A DNA stretch of 64,000 bases, taken from contig CM022672.1 of assembly GCA_012295275.1 (NCBI GenBank), forward strand, positions 34,804,999 through 34,868,998, given 5' to 3'. The stretch comes from Chrysomallon squamiferum. Lineage: Eukaryota; Mollusca; Gastropoda; Neomphalida; Peltospiridae. Shown here piece by piece: positions 16,280-27,248 of this stretch. The position numbers were made by a program, and so were the translations under genes. The notes under the pieces were generated by a model. That model ran no database searches and was not told the origin of the DNA. It worked only from the letters and a program-made list of their open reading frames with translations. How positions within the stretch are numbered: the stretch's first letter is position 1; each line of letters opens with the position of its first letter.

Positions 16280-16752
16280 AGGCAGACAGACAGATAGATA
16301 CATATACTACAGAGTGTGTTTATTATGTTTGTTTCATCCTTAATATAAGCAATAAAATTAATTCAGTTAGTTAAATTGCGAAAATATATTCTTAAACTTT
16401 TGTTTTTTATATACTCAACTTTTCTGAAATATATATTCATATTTAAAGAAACGTAACGTTCATGGTTCACAGTGTATATAATTGTCTGAATTGTCATTAC
16501 TATCAGCAGCTGCAACAACAACAACGAAAACGGTAACAGTAATAACAGAGGAAGAAAAATAAATCTTCTTGGCAACCTTGTTAAAATGTTTATCATTATC
16601 ATTATAAATTAAAAGGAATAATTCTTCGTATATCCTCTAAATGTTTCACAAATACAAATATTTTCTAACTTACCATATCCGGCTGTTGTCTTTCCTGACT
16701 GCAAAATCAAACAACAAACTAGAAACTGAAGACTTATCCAGCACCCAGCCAT
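6779..16752 (-). CDS. Gene B: lectin-EGF receptor with ITAM-like short tail
   Basis: Type I receptor model with exons at 16752-16674 (signal), 14298-14092 and 13491-13270 (F5/8-type lectin), 12534-12397, 11515-11366, 9494-9351, 9043-8900 and 8765-8625 (five intact EGF domains), 7678-7570 (transmembrane) and 7139-6779 (tail). The coding sum is 1695 nt, about 564 aa. The EGF exons have eight-cysteine MEGF-type spacing with YG and RHC signatures. The tail has tyrosines in SLYEVF, TSYVNT, YDKL and YEKI contexts. The last two form YDKL-x10-YEKI, which fits the broad ITAM spacing used by Draper-type receptors. Two damaged EGF exons (10501-10427 and 8081-8016) and a stub array lie between intact exons and must be skipped. 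The C-terminus is extended by a translated TA repeat. Function as a recognition or engulfment receptor is inferred. Confidence 0.82.
7570..7678 (-). CDS. Gene B transmembrane exon
   Basis: This 109-nt exon (phase 1 to 2) encodes a short Ser/Thr-rich juxtamembrane stalk, then a helix of about 22 hydrophobic residues (VVTAVLTLLLIISVVIII) ending at Arg. Orthologous exons are 24330-24438 in C and 62328-62436 in E. Confidence 0.9.
7679..8624 (-). other. Intron of gene B with deletion scar
   Basis: The 5' end of one EGF exon (8081-8016) is fused to sequence that in gene C lies about 3 kb further 3' (near 23990-24060). The deletion removed the rest of that exon and two following EGF exons present in C, D and E. 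Confidence 0.65.
8016..8081 (-). pseudogene. Truncated EGF exon in gene B
   Basis: After an intact TTTTTCAG acceptor the sequence reads ECDKTYGTNCNYNCND, as in C (20958), D (34906) and E (59665). It then repeats ACAAACTGTAATTATAACTG and diverges into intron sequence with a stop and no donor at the usual place. It cannot encode a complete EGF domain. Confidence 0.8.
8625..8765 (-). CDS. Gene B EGF exon (CARGTYGFNC type)
   Basis: A 141-nt phase 1-1 exon with TTACAG acceptor and GTAAAT donor. It encodes a complete eight-cysteine EGF unit beginning VCARGTYGFNCSKSC. It is nearly identical to C 20249-20389 and to E 58910-59050. Confidence 0.9.
8900..9043 (-). CDS. Gene B EGF exon (ECKGLTYGSGC type)
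   Basis: A 144-nt phase 1-1 exon with eight cysteines, RHC and GGCEPGW signatures. It is the counterpart of C 19968-20114 and has no counterpart in D or E. Confidence 0.9.
9351..9494 (-). CDS. Gene B EGF exon (CQTGVYGSNC type), parent of the stub array
   Basis: A 144-nt phase 1-1 exon encoding a full EGF unit with CNKRHC and GGCQAGWSGTDC. Its first half, including the splice acceptor, is the sequence amplified in the adjacent array at 9495-10250. Confidence 0.9.
9495..10250 (-). repeat. 72-bp array of EGF exon-start stubs with splice acceptors (about 10 copies)
   Basis: Each unit reads, on the gene strand, ATATTTTTCAG, then the first roughly 45 bp of the EGF exon (CQTGVYGSNCDKS in the coding frame), then CTGTTTTAAAGAGAGTGTAA, then the next unit. 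In the EGF frame each stub meets TAA within a few codons and has no donor. A different frame stays open through the array because the unit is 72 bp, but its composition is not protein-like. Unit starts fall near 9556, 9629, 9701, 9772, 9843, 9916, 9988, 10060, 10131 and 10203. Confidence 0.92.
10353..10501 (-). pseudogene. Chimeric, broken EGF exon in gene B
   Basis: The acceptor and first half are intact (VCQSGTTYGTNC through RHC). At about 10427 the sequence switches to the intronic repeat carrying GAAGGAGGAAATTAA that recurs in gene D introns. The second half of the EGF domain and the donor are missing. The frame stays open to 10353 but lacks the last four cysteines. Confidence 0.82.
11366..11515 (-). 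CDS. Gene B EGF exon (CQSGITYGPNC type)
   Basis: A 150-nt phase 1-1 exon with TTTTAG acceptor and GTAATT donor. It encodes a full eight-cysteine EGF unit with CRDRHC and GWDGIDC. The paralogous exon in E (55436) has lost its donor. Confidence 0.9.
12060..12250 (-). other. Conserved intron segment in gene B
   Basis: Strongly similar to E 54580-54780, for example around GAACAAAGGACACAG or its equivalent and TGTTCAACGTCTCCTAACAG. The reading frames there are not conserved as protein, so I read it as paralogous intron. Neighbouring intron repeats are (AAC)n/(AAT)n at 11735-11806 and (AAT)n at 12638-12718. Confidence 0.45.
12397..12534 (-). CDS. Gene B first EGF exon after the lectin
   Basis: A 138-nt phase 1-1 exon reading VCQTGFYGSQCNKLC, then RHC and GWSGVDC, with TTTTTCAG acceptor and GTAACT donor. 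It matches E 54280-54417 and was lost from D. Confidence 0.9.
13270..14298 (-). CDS. Gene B F5/8-type (fucolectin-like) lectin, two exons
   Basis: Exons 14298-14092 (207 nt) and 13491-13270 (222 nt), both phase 1-1, together make one domain of about 143 residues. The first carries ASRGVDG and WWEVDL. The second carries RRNGVQVYAN, HLCGTVTGR, NARYVTVYQ and the closing LDFVEVEVYG, the usual end of a discoidin/fucolectin fold. Fucolectins bind fucose through a His plus Arg residues. B has Ser (IST) at the likely His place, so sugar binding may differ from E. Intervening intron holds poly-A at 13684-13724. Confidence 0.85.
14560..15100. repeat. 43-bp minisatellite in intron 1 of gene B
   Basis: About 12-13 tandem, slightly variable copies of a unit containing ACATTCTTTAA, GATTAATTAG and ACATACGTATTG. 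Not seen in A, D or E introns. Confidence 0.88.
15518..16277. repeat. Two GA microsatellites in intron 1 of gene B
   Basis: (GA)n tracts lie at about 15521-15611 and 16197-16277. The sequence between is AT-rich intron with a copy of the 'gccagtgtcagttctgatgg' element, a diverged relative of one in A and E introns. Confidence 0.85.
16674..16752 (-). CDS. Gene B exon 1, signal peptide
   Basis: A 79-nt exon from the ATG at 16752-16750 to a GTAAGT donor, encoding MAGCWISLQFLVCC and a hydrophobic core ending TTAGY. Nearly identical to exon 1 of A and E. Confidence 0.9.
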
Positions 16753-16820
16753 AGTGAAAATGTTTCGTAGAGAAACAAACCAGGAAGTAAAACTGCGAGC
16801 TGACACAAGACTCGTTTTTA

Positions 16821-16827
16821 TGACTCA
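16821..16827 (-). promoter_or_regulatory. AP-1/bZIP-like site upstream of gene B
   Basis: TGAGTCA on the gene strand, 69 bp before the ATG, matching A and E in sequence and spacing. Confidence 0.45.
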
Positions 16828-18800
16828 CTAGTGAGAAAAGGCACTCTTATACATTCTGATACAAAGTTCACAGCAAACATGATTTGAATAATGGAGAGTA
16901 GTTCTGTTAAATTAAAAATAATGAGGTTATATATGGATCCTGTAAAACAGGTCTTACACGTACTGAAATTAGATCAGAGCAGACAGAAAACCTTTCATAC
17001 TCAATCTCTTGTCATAATACCCCTGTTTTGTCTACTGAATATAAAACATATATATGTGTGTGTACGTATAGATGAATTTATGTATGTAACTGTGTGTGTG
17101 TGTATAAATAAATGAATACTGCTGATTCTTTTGAAAGTAAAGAACTATCGGATCTAAAAATGAATGAAACCGCTTAAGTACTGTCAGGATAAAATAAATA
17201 AACAATTCAAAATAAACGAATGAGTAAATAATTAGTTAATGCTCAATAATATCTCATGTTTAATTAATATGCATGACTGTGTAATAGAAAGTTATTTGTA
17301 CAATGATTGTAAGCGCCCCATTTCTTGTTTATTTATTTATTTTGTTTTCTTAATTCACTTAATACAGTATTTACAGAGATACATAATGTGAAATCGTTTA
17401 ATTTATGAGGATTGTTTGACCTCGAGCGATTGACGCAAACTATTACTATGCTGTCACTGATCATGCGATAAAATAAATAATAATAATGAAAATTGTAGTA
17501 TTTAGTGTAATATAAAAGTGAGTTGATAAAAAGGAAGCGTAGAAAAAACCTTGTATATTACCTTGTTGTCGTGGTAGTTGTTCTTTTTTCTTTTGTAATT
17601 AGTATTGTTATTTTTATTGTTATTATTATTATTATTATTATTATATCTCTTGAAATAAGCTTTTGGTGACTTAAGGCTGACATTCTTTTTTAAGGTTAAC
17701 AATGTACAAAATACCGAAACACGAAAAGTGGATTTTTGAAAACTGTAATGTGATATTTTTTACATTATCATAGATATCTTCAAAAAGGTTTTACTCCATT
17801 TAAATGTATTTTTATTTTATTTTTTATTATTTATTTTTTTTCATAACTTTTATAATAATAATAATAATAATAATAATATACACATATATAACAGAAAGCT
17901 GAAAAATTCAAGAGAAAACTTTGAAGATGTTGTAACTTTCGCTCTGTTGAGCTTTACTGGATTTAATACAGAAACAGAAAAAACTGTATAACGTCATTTT
18001 TGTTGTGCATCTAAATTATCAGGTATGTTTTACATGTTACCATCCCAGAATCATTTTATAAAAATAATACTAGATGAATATGTGTTAGTAATATATATTA
18101 TAAAATATAGCATAAATAAATGGGAGTATTAATGAAAGAGAAAAATGGATTCTGTGATTTTTGTAATTCTAACGATCATGAGTTTCAGACTATTTTCAAC
18201 TGTAAATCTTTATCTTCTGAGGTGAATGAAAATATTTATAAATCCTTTCATAGAGACAGAGAAATATATAAATATATTTATATGAACACACTGACACACA
18301 CACACAGACAGACACACACATACACACACAAACATACACAGCCACAAACATACTCACCCTGATACACACACACAAACACACACACACAACCACATCTCAC
18401 ACACTCAGACACACAGACACAGTCACACAAAACACACACATCCACAAATATACTCACACACAAACACACACACACAAATACAGACACAAACACACACAAA
18501 TACAAAGACAAACAGAAACACACACAAATACACACACAAACACACTCAAATACACACAAATTCACACACACTCAGAGTCAGATACACACACTATATTAAA
18601 TTCCTGGAACTTAAGATAAATATTGCATCGTGCGCAGAAGTCATCAGTTGATTTCATCAATTTCTCAATGATCACTCTTTATATGTGACATCAACGTGGT
18701 TGTTTGGATTGAGATCAGTTAGGATCCTCTGACAGTGTCATCATTACACCTGTGACGTCTACGCGTTGTACACGCTGCTGTTTACTTTGCTCTGTGAGCT
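16828..18800. other. Upstream region of gene B to the assembly gap
   Basis: The block at 17360-17465 matches the conserved upstream block of A, D and E. (ATT)n occupies 17620-17645, and a CA-rich tract occupies 18294-18590. No signal-peptide or lectin exon for gene C is present here. Nothing coding was recognised. Confidence 0.55.
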
Positions 18801-19000
18801 NNNNNNNNNNNNNNNNNNNNNNNNNNNNNNNNNNNNNNNNNNNNNNNNNNNNNNNNNNNNNNNNNNNNNNNNNNNNNNNNNNNNNNNNNNNNNNNNNNNN
18901 NNNNNNNNNNNNNNNNNNNNNNNNNNNNNNNNNNNNNNNNNNNNNNNNNNNNNNNNNNNNNNNNNNNNNNNNNNNNNNNNNNNNNNNNNNNNNNNNNNNN
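18801..19000. other. Assembly gap of 200 N
   Basis: Exactly 200 N, a typical scaffolding placeholder of unknown true size. It lies between the upstream region of B and the first visible exon of C, so the 5' exons of C may be missing here. Confidence 0.98.
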
Positions 19001-19309
19001 AAATACAATAAAATATAAGGCTGACTTTGCTAATAATTAATATGAAAACGCATTTTACTATAATTATTGATACTCTCATTTTTCTTCCCTGTAACCGTTT
19101 GCCAGATACAATATTCCATTTGTTACTGTAGAACTTGAAACGAAAACATTATTATTGATAAAAAAGATGAATTATTTTTAATCTAACACATTAGTCAATA
19201 ATTGTTTAATTCGACACCAGTTTGTTAGTGTAATTATGAATTTTCAGTACGAAACATTTCTTCTGAATTTAATGAAAAAATGACAGTTAATAACTTTTGT
19301 ACATTTCAG

Positions 19310-21787
19310 AATGTGTTAAAGAAGTGACCTATGGATCTGGTTGTAAGAAGCAGTGTTCTGAACGTCATTGTCTGAACACATCAACGTGTGACACAAAGAC
19401 TGGTCAGTGTATCGGAGGTTGTCAACCAGGATGGTTAGAACCTGACTGTTCTCAAGGTGAAAACTAAAAAATCTAAATTATTATTTGTTTGTTTGCTCAT
19501 TCTGGGTATATAAGTATTTTTTATTCCCAAATAATTATTACTAAATATTAACTTACTATTTTTGATATGTTTCAGTTTGTCAGTCGGGGTTCTATGGTTC
19601 GAAGTGTTCACTAAAGTGTCGAGATCGACACTGTACAGGAGATCAAAGATGTAATCACACAAACGGAAAATGTAATGATGGTTGTATAACTGGTTGGGCA
19701 GGAAGTGACTGTAGAGGTAAATATACAAGAATGAATGAAAGCTGACATCTCTGAAGAAAAGGACGTGTCTGTATCAGAGTATGATTCAATGGCTAAATAT
19801 ATTTAATACAGCGAAACAGATCGTTTCGACATAATGAAATAATTGATAAGGCTAAATAAGAAACCAGATAACACATGCAAACAAAATGTTGTTTTTCATT
19901 AACTGGTAATATTTCACAATTTAAAACTTTAGTATTTTATTTATATAAATTTAAAAGTAAATTTCAGAATGTGAAGGAGGACTGACTTATGGTTCTGGAT
20001 GTTCAAAGCGATGTTCTGGTCGTCACTGTTTGGTTAACTCAGCGTGTGATTCAAACACTGGAACATGTGTCGGAGGTTGTGAGCCAGGCTGGAGAAACAC
20101 AGACTGTTCTGAAAGTAAGAGACACAAACTAAATATTTAGTCAAATGTTTTCATTCAGTTACGTGCCTTTGTAGCTTATATCTTAGTTTTTATTATATTA
20201 TTTTATTCTGTCATAGATTAAAAACTAATAAGTTGTTTCTTATTACAGTTTGTGCACGGGGCACTTACGGATTCAACTGTTCAAAGTCTTGTACAGACAG
20301 ACGCTGTGACAGACAGTCAGACTGTAAACACACTGATGGTAAATGTAAAACAGGATGTAAAACTGGATGGAAAGGTATTGATTGCACAGGTAAATGTTTA
20401 TATCAAAAATGTTTGAATTCTTCTGATTTAAGTGTTTATTTTTTTGCCATTTTATTTATTTATTTATTTAGATTATTAGTTATTGTTGTAGTTATTTTAT
20501 TTTATTTTTTACGTTGAATAATAGCCACGAAATTGTTTGCTGATTCTGGAACCAAGTCAAACAAAAAAGTAGAGAAGACAAGATGCAAATTAAAGTTAGA
20601 AAATATTAGACCTAAGTCAAAAGTATATTGTCTGCAATTTATTTAGATTGTCTTTACTATGTATATAAAATAGGAACTATAAGCGTAATGAGAAAAAGGT
20701 GCTTTTGTAGTTTTTATTCTATATATAGGTCTAAAACTTTAAGATTATGAACAGAAATGAGATAACGTTATTTATTTTATTGACAGTTTTAAGGTATTGA
20801 AATAGACAGGTGGCAAAAGAAATATATTATTAAATTAAGAAGAATATAACATTATATGTTTACAAACCAATTTTAATACGGAGATTGACTGATATATTTC
20901 AACACAGATAATGAGACACTACTTTTATTTCATTCTTCTTGTTTTGTAATTTTTCAGAATGTGATAAAACATATGGGACAAACTGTAATTATAACTGCAG
21001 TGACAGACACTGCAAAGACGATGACTCATCTTGTGATTCTAAAACTGGGAAATGTGTTGGAGGATGTAAACCTGGATGGTTGAATGCTACGTGTACTCAG
21101 AGTAAGTCAGAGTATACAGTTATATTTAGAATCATTTTTGTACACACACACACACACACACACAAATGAATGATAATTATTACCAAAGACATTGTTCTGC
21201 AGGTGAGTAGCTGAAATGCAAGATATGATGTGAAGAAGGATCTATCACATCTGGTGCAAACAATGGGCTACAGTTACTCTCATCCAAAGATTGGTTTACT
21301 GAAGATCACAGTAAAACTTTTCCTGAATTTGCAACAAATAAGAACAACAAAAACAGCAACAACAAAACAATTAATAACAATAAATTGAAATCTGCATATG
21401 GTGGCACCTTGTTTTCTCTTTCATTACGTGCATATTCTTAAGGCTACACATGATGCTACATGTATTACAACATGTTGAAAAATAATTTCTTCCTTTGCTT
21501 TTCTTTGTCTTCTTTTTATTTCTGCCAGGATAGTTATATTTAAAGGCAGGCGACAACGGTAAACAGAGTTATAAATATTCATTACTATAATTTAGTTTAA
21601 TATATTTTTCTATTTTAATTTAAGAATGTGATGAAGATTTCTATGGAGACGGGTGCAGTTTCTCATGTTCAGAAAGACAATGTTTTGAAAATCAGAATTG
21701 TTCTCACCAGACTGGAGAATGTGTTAATGGATGTTTGGCTGGTTGGGAAGGAATTTCTTGTATCAGTCGTGAGTTGAATAACATTTT

Positions 21788-21827
<40 letters not shown>

Positions 21828-22201
21828 CTTTTAAATGTTAATATTTCTTCTTATACGTCTTTCTTTCCTTTTATTTTTGATAATATGTGATAATAAAGTT
21901 TAAAAAGTAAGGAAAGAAAGAATTTAATAATATATAAAAATATCTAAATTATTATAATTTTTAAAAATCAAGATCATACAAAAGCTTTGTTTCCATATCC
22001 CATTCTGTAAATGGGTGAGATTAAAAACAGATTTGTTAACCAGCGATCTAAACATTTTAAATTCAGCTTGCAGTCTTGGACGATATGGTAGGAACTGTAA
22101 CTCTACGTGTGGAAAGTGTAAATCAGAAGAATGTGACAGGGTTTCTGGAAACTGCACACAAGGTTGTTCTGATGGTTATGAAGGAGTCCTGTGTCAGCAG
22201 C
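19310..22201 (+). CDS. Gene C EGF block (seven intact units)
   Basis: In order the units begin ECVKEVTYGSGC, VCQSGFYGSKC, ECEGGLTYGSGC, VCARGTYGFNC, ECDKTYGTNC, ECDEDFYGDGC and ACSLGRYGRNC (Pro is created at the last junction). All exon edges are phase 1. The final donor is the weaker GTTAGT, conserved in D and E. This is the fullest set of these types in the window and serves as a reference for losses elsewhere: B lacks the first two and last three, and D lacks the third and fourth. Confidence 0.88.
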
Positions 22202-22315
22202 GTTAGTAATTTAAAATATTCGTATCAGACTTGAATTCACTGCCAATGTATTTATTATCGTACATTGTGGTCTGCAATAAGTTTTAATGTATGCTATTTT
22301 TTGATTTCTTAATTA

Positions 22316-22375
<60 letters not shown>

Positions 22376-25192
22376 GTTATTATTATTCTTGACGTTTCAA
22401 GCAGTCTTTAGTTTGGAGTTCTTGCATGACACAGTTGAATACTAATGCTAAATATTTTATTTTTTATTTTTCTTAAATTATACTAATGCAATCAATGAAT
22501 GGATATGAGCCAGCACTTCAATTAAAATAATAATAATAATAATAATAATAATTACCGTATATACTTGTGTACAAGGCGACCTTATGTTTAAGTCGATGTG
22601 TATTTTAAGACCAAAAATTGCGTCATTTTAGGTATTACTTGTGTATAAGTCGACTGTAGATTCCAGGCACCGTCACTATTTTTAGACCAGTGTGACAGTG
22701 CCATGAAGGCCTACATTGTACGCCTACTGTAAGATAACTTGCACGAGCTGTAACTTGCACGAACATACTATAATAACGTAAATGCATGTATTACGCGAGC
22801 TATAGCCTAAATGTATCATAAATAGTATCTCTTTAATGTAATAGGTATAAAATGGAGACCTAACTTACCGTTATATTTAGCCGTTCTATGATTTACAAAA
22901 TTTGTCGGTAGTGGATATTAATGAGGATTGCAATATTATTTCACCAAATTCTTTACAATTAAACAAGTGAGTTTTGTTTATGAAATTAGGACCGATATTT
23001 AGTGCAATTTGGCAGAGAAGTCTGCATTCCTAGATCATTGCAAGACACCGTAAGGCATAACGCCGTACTGACGGTTTTCTCGCTTTAAAATGTATTTTTA
23101 TGTCATTAAACGGATGAATATCATGTTTTACCTTCATATTTGGTTTTGTTATTTAATTTTTCAAAAACTTTCATACGATAAAATTATATTCTTGAAAAGC
23201 TGAAAGACCGCGATTATTTTAGATGCATCCTGTAGCAAAAAATAGTCAAAATGGCGACTCTTCGGCAACAGCTACAAAAGCATTACCTATGTATAAGTCG
23301 ACCCCAAAAATATTACCTTAATATAGTCTCCCAAAAATTCGACTTATACACAAGTATATACGGTAATAATAATAATAATAATAATAATTATTATTATAAT
23401 TATTATTATAATTATTATTATTATTATTTATATTATTATTATTATTATTATTATTATAAAAAAATAAATAAAAGATAAAATATTTCTGAAGAATAATAAA
23501 TTGCAATATAATTATGACCTTCATATCCAGATGAGCAATTGAACTTATTCCGTTTTATTATTTTTAAGAGAAACTGGGTATATTTGTTCCTGAGTTGAGG
23601 TATTTTTCCAGGGATACTCTCTGGAACCGCCAGTCATATATCCAATATAGTTTAATCTCATTTTGTATTTTTTTTATTTATTTATTTATTTATTTATAAT
23701 CTTATTTTATTTTAAATTATTGGGTTTTATTGCATTTTTTTTTCTTTTGTACATCAGTTGAATCTATGATCAGTCAGAAACATCTTCTTTTATTATTTTA
23801 TTACACAAATCAATTTCAAAATATGAAAGTATGAATTATTATTTCCAGACTGTAAACATTTCTAACGGATTCTGTGTTCATAATGGATGCCGACAGTGGC
23901 CTATTGCTTCTATTAACTGAATTTCGTCCAAGATTATCAAATATAACAATGACATTATAACATAAGATAAATTACCGTAGACTTCGCAAATAATTAGTAT
24001 GAAAACCTTTTTGACATTTTTGTAGTTTCTGAAACAACATTTCAATGTGTTGTATAAAAGTTTCTTTAATGTATTACTTTTGAAATGAACATAGAACGCA
24101 AATTATGAGATAGTTACCAGTAAAATACTTGTAAATAAAAATGTGTGTGCTAAACCTTTAGACCGAGATTTATAATGATTTTATAAATACTTTTAAATTG
24201 AAAAATATACTGCCAATTTTTTATGTACTCTAAAATATTCTTCTTTAATATCCTTTTTTTAATATTTCCACCCGTTTTTTTTTTCCCTTTCCTTTACGGT
24301 TATTAGTTTTAAGAATAATTTCTTTCCAGGCTCAGCCCAAGAAGCAAAATATACAGCAACATCAACTGTAACGGCTTTGTCAGTCGTCACAGCTGTACTG
24401 TCTTTGCTTCTCGTAATATCCGTTGTTTTTAATATCAGGTAAAAATGCTTATAAATTCTTCAACCACATTCATGTAAATAATAATAATATACCAATTATT
24501 TTATTTCAGTTTGAACTGAAGGAATAAGTTTACAGTATTTTCTTCTGTTTGATAATAAATATAAATCGTATAATGAAATTTGCGCATGCACATCTTTATA
24601 GCTGATAAAAAAATATCTTTATCAAAGAATGTATTTACAGAATACTAAGCTGAAGTATTGTGTATTTGATAATATATAATATTGTTATTATAGATTCAGA
24701 GGATATACATGTGTCATAAATAAACTTAAAATCTATACTTTTTTTAAGTTTAGTCTGAATTGCGGGAACTGAGAAGCTATTAATTATCTGTGTAACAGTA
24801 TCTCTCAACGTGTATTATATTTTAATTACATAAAATTTGCATTTACTAACTGATAATATAAAAATGAAAACATTTTCAGAATGGCTCTGATTAGAAGAAA
24901 ACGACCATCCTCTAGTGAAGATTCAGTATCATTTGTAAAAAACAACAACAGCCATCCCAGAACTGCAGCTACTCCGTCATCATTGTATGAAGTATTTGAT
25001 GAAGACGTCAATATCGTCACACCACCAAATCACAGTGACACTCAAACAGTTTCATCAGGTGATGCGGAGACAAGTTATGTAAACACTCCACATCAAGAAG
25101 ATCTCAATACTCAAGAAATACACGATTATGATAAACTAGATATTGATGTTGTTGGACAGGGATCTCCATATGAAAAAAAAATAAGAACGTAA
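19310..25192 (+). CDS. Gene C: EGF receptor with short tyrosine tail, 5' end missing
   Basis: Nine exons are visible: EGF units at 19310-19456, 19576-19716, 19968-20114, 20249-20389, 20958-21101, 21625-21768 and 22067-22201, transmembrane exon 24330-24438, and tail exon 24880-25192. The frame is entered in phase 1 and gives about 472 aa. All seven EGF units are intact, with eight cysteines and YG, HC or RC, GGC/GC and GW signatures. The tail parallels that of B, with SLYEVF, SYVNT and YDKL. Its last tyrosine context is YEKK followed by Ile, so an extra Lys displaces the +3 hydrophobic residue. No signal peptide or lectin exon is visible. An 809-bp inverted-repeat element sits in the last extracellular intron. 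Confidence 0.82.
22300..22390. repeat. (ATT)n microsatellite
   Basis: Trinucleotide repeat in the intron after the last EGF exon of C. A related tract is at 61100-61150 in gene E. Confidence 0.9.
22555..23363. mobile_element. MITE-like element with terminal inverted repeats in gene C
   Basis: The left end CCGTATATACTTGTGTA is mirrored at the right end (TACACAAGTATATACGG), giving a TIR of at least 17 bp, flanked by TA on both sides as for a TA target duplication. Internal copies of TATAAGTCGAC occur near 22635 and 23290. No transposase frame is visible. The paralogous intron of gene E (61270-61345) has only the AAT repeat and no element, so C was invaded after the C/E duplication or E lost it. 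I do not assign a superfamily. Confidence 0.8.
24330..24438 (+). CDS. Gene C transmembrane exon
   Basis: A 109-nt exon with TTTCCAG acceptor. It encodes a Thr/Ser-rich stalk and a hydrophobic helix (VVTAVLSLLLVISVVF) ending NIR. Confidence 0.9.
24880..25192 (+). CDS. Gene C last exon: cytoplasmic tail
   Basis: Begins R-MALIRRKRP after a CATTTTCAG acceptor and stops at 25190-25192. Tyrosine contexts are SLYEVF, SYVNT, DYDKLDI and PYEKKI. An AATAAA overlaps the stop (25191-25196), too close to be a convincing poly(A) signal alone. TA repeats follow. Confidence 0.88.
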
Positions 25193-25459
25193 TAAATATA
25201 TATATATATATATAAACAAATATTAATTTTGTTAGTAAAGTTTTTTTTTTAATTATTTAGTAACATTTTTTCTCGTTAGATGCACTATAATAATTTATGT
25301 TTTAATTTTGTAACCGAAAGAACAGTGTTAATAACATGAACAGTTGGTAAACAATTTTAGTCATTTTATTATATACATGTAAATATTTTTCTAGATGCTT
25401 TTTATCAAAAGTATTCATCTGAAAACAAATACTTTATTAAACGTTTGATATTTATGTAT

Positions 25460-25840
25460 TAATTGGATATTTACTAACACAGTCTCGTTAGAACAGTAAA
25501 TTTATGTATTCATGTATTCATTGTGAATATTTAGTAACACAGTCTCTTTAGAACAGTAAATTATTTTATGTATTCATTGTGAATATTTAGTAACACAGTC
25601 TCTTTAGAACAGTAAATTATTTATGTATTCATTGTGAATATTTAGTAACACAGTCTCGTTAGAACAGTAAATTATTTATGTATTCATTGTGAATATTTAG
25701 TAACACAGTCTCGTTAGAACAGTAAATTATTTATGTATTCATTGTGAATATTTAGTAACACAGTCTCGTTAGAACAAAATTATTTATGTATTCATTGTGA
25801 ATATTTAGTAACACAGTCTCGTTAGAACAGTATTTATATA
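25460..25840 (+). repeat. 55-bp minisatellite 3' of gene C
   Basis: About seven copies of the unit ATTCATTGTGAATATTTAG ... AGTCTCGTTAGAACAG, with unit lengths near 55 bp. Confidence 0.9.
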
Positions 25841-26831
25841 TTAATTTTATTTTCTTTAATACTCAGATATTGTTCATTTTCTTTGTTATAAACAACTGAA
25901 GCTGAGCTGAGAACAAAAAATATTTTAATATTTTAAGTTGCAAATAAACATAATCAAATATTTTTATAGAATATTTTCTGGACTTGTGAACAAGTTTCAC
26001 CGAGTAGTTTGCGCTGCATGCAACAGTTTAAACTTTATATTCATTCAATTTTATTTATATGAGACACAAGATGATATTTCAAATACAATAATGAAACGCT
26101 GTATACAATAGTATAAACTTTACAATCGTACAAGAATAAAGATTAATCTAATTGATATGAGACACAGAATGATGATTCAAGTAGCCTGATCAAGAGTACA
26201 TTGTACAGATTGACACTAACCAGTTAGTAAAGATTTAATCAAACGAAACACAGTAAACTAAAACTATTACTTTGTTTATGTTCATCGCGGCCGCATAGCT
26301 GACACAGACCAGTTAGAAGAACTCATGAATTTATGTCAAAGATTAATAAACCAACAAGATGTAAATTATTATGATAAACATGAGTTTGTAAATGGTATAT
26401 TATTATGAACTAAGTAAAAGCAATTCAGAGTGATTTGTTATAGCTGTATTGCTTTGCAAATAATAATTAGTGATGTCATAGTCTTAACAAATCCAATTTC
26501 AGAATTATTTCCCATAAAATCATTGATTAGCTCAAACAGTAATCAGACATCAAGTATACGACATTACATACATTTAGTGATAGACGATTCGAAGTAAATT
26601 AATATTTCTGTTACAGACAGGATCAGTATTTGTGTTTATTTCTCTTAGTTTAGTGTTAATTAACCAGTCTTCATTTTAATTATTTATTAGAACCATTGTT
26701 TCATTAAATATATTTTCTAAGAAGTTAAATTTGTTTATTTGTGCTTAAAGGTATGATGTGGACGAGTATGTATGAGTGTGCGTTGTGTATGTCTATATCT
26801 ATATAAACAGATAACATAGAAACAGTCGCGC

Positions 26832-26875
<44 letters not shown>

Positions 26876-27169
26876 TCGCATATTCGCATATCCGCATAAT
26901 CCGAGATGCTGAAAATTCGTAGAAATGTATACAGCGTATCTTAAAAATTAATTTAAAAAAAAAAAAAAACAGCATTCATCATATTACAGCAGTATATTAC
27001 GATTCTTTATAAACTTCAGCTGATCATAAAACATATTTTGTTTTGATTAAATCTTAAGGCTAAAGACTTTAGTAATTAATATGTGAAGTAGTTTAATTTG
27101 TCATTTGCATATTCTGTTTATTAGTATACAAAACTGAAATCTCATTTTACACAGAAAAGCACATACACA

Positions 27170-27207
27170 CAGACATACACACACACACGCATACACAAAC
27201 ACACACA

Positions 27208-27248
<41 letters not shown>

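Noticed and set aside
25460-25840. CRISPR-like array
   Set aside because: Units are contiguous 55-bp tandem copies without unique spacers, in a eukaryotic genome.
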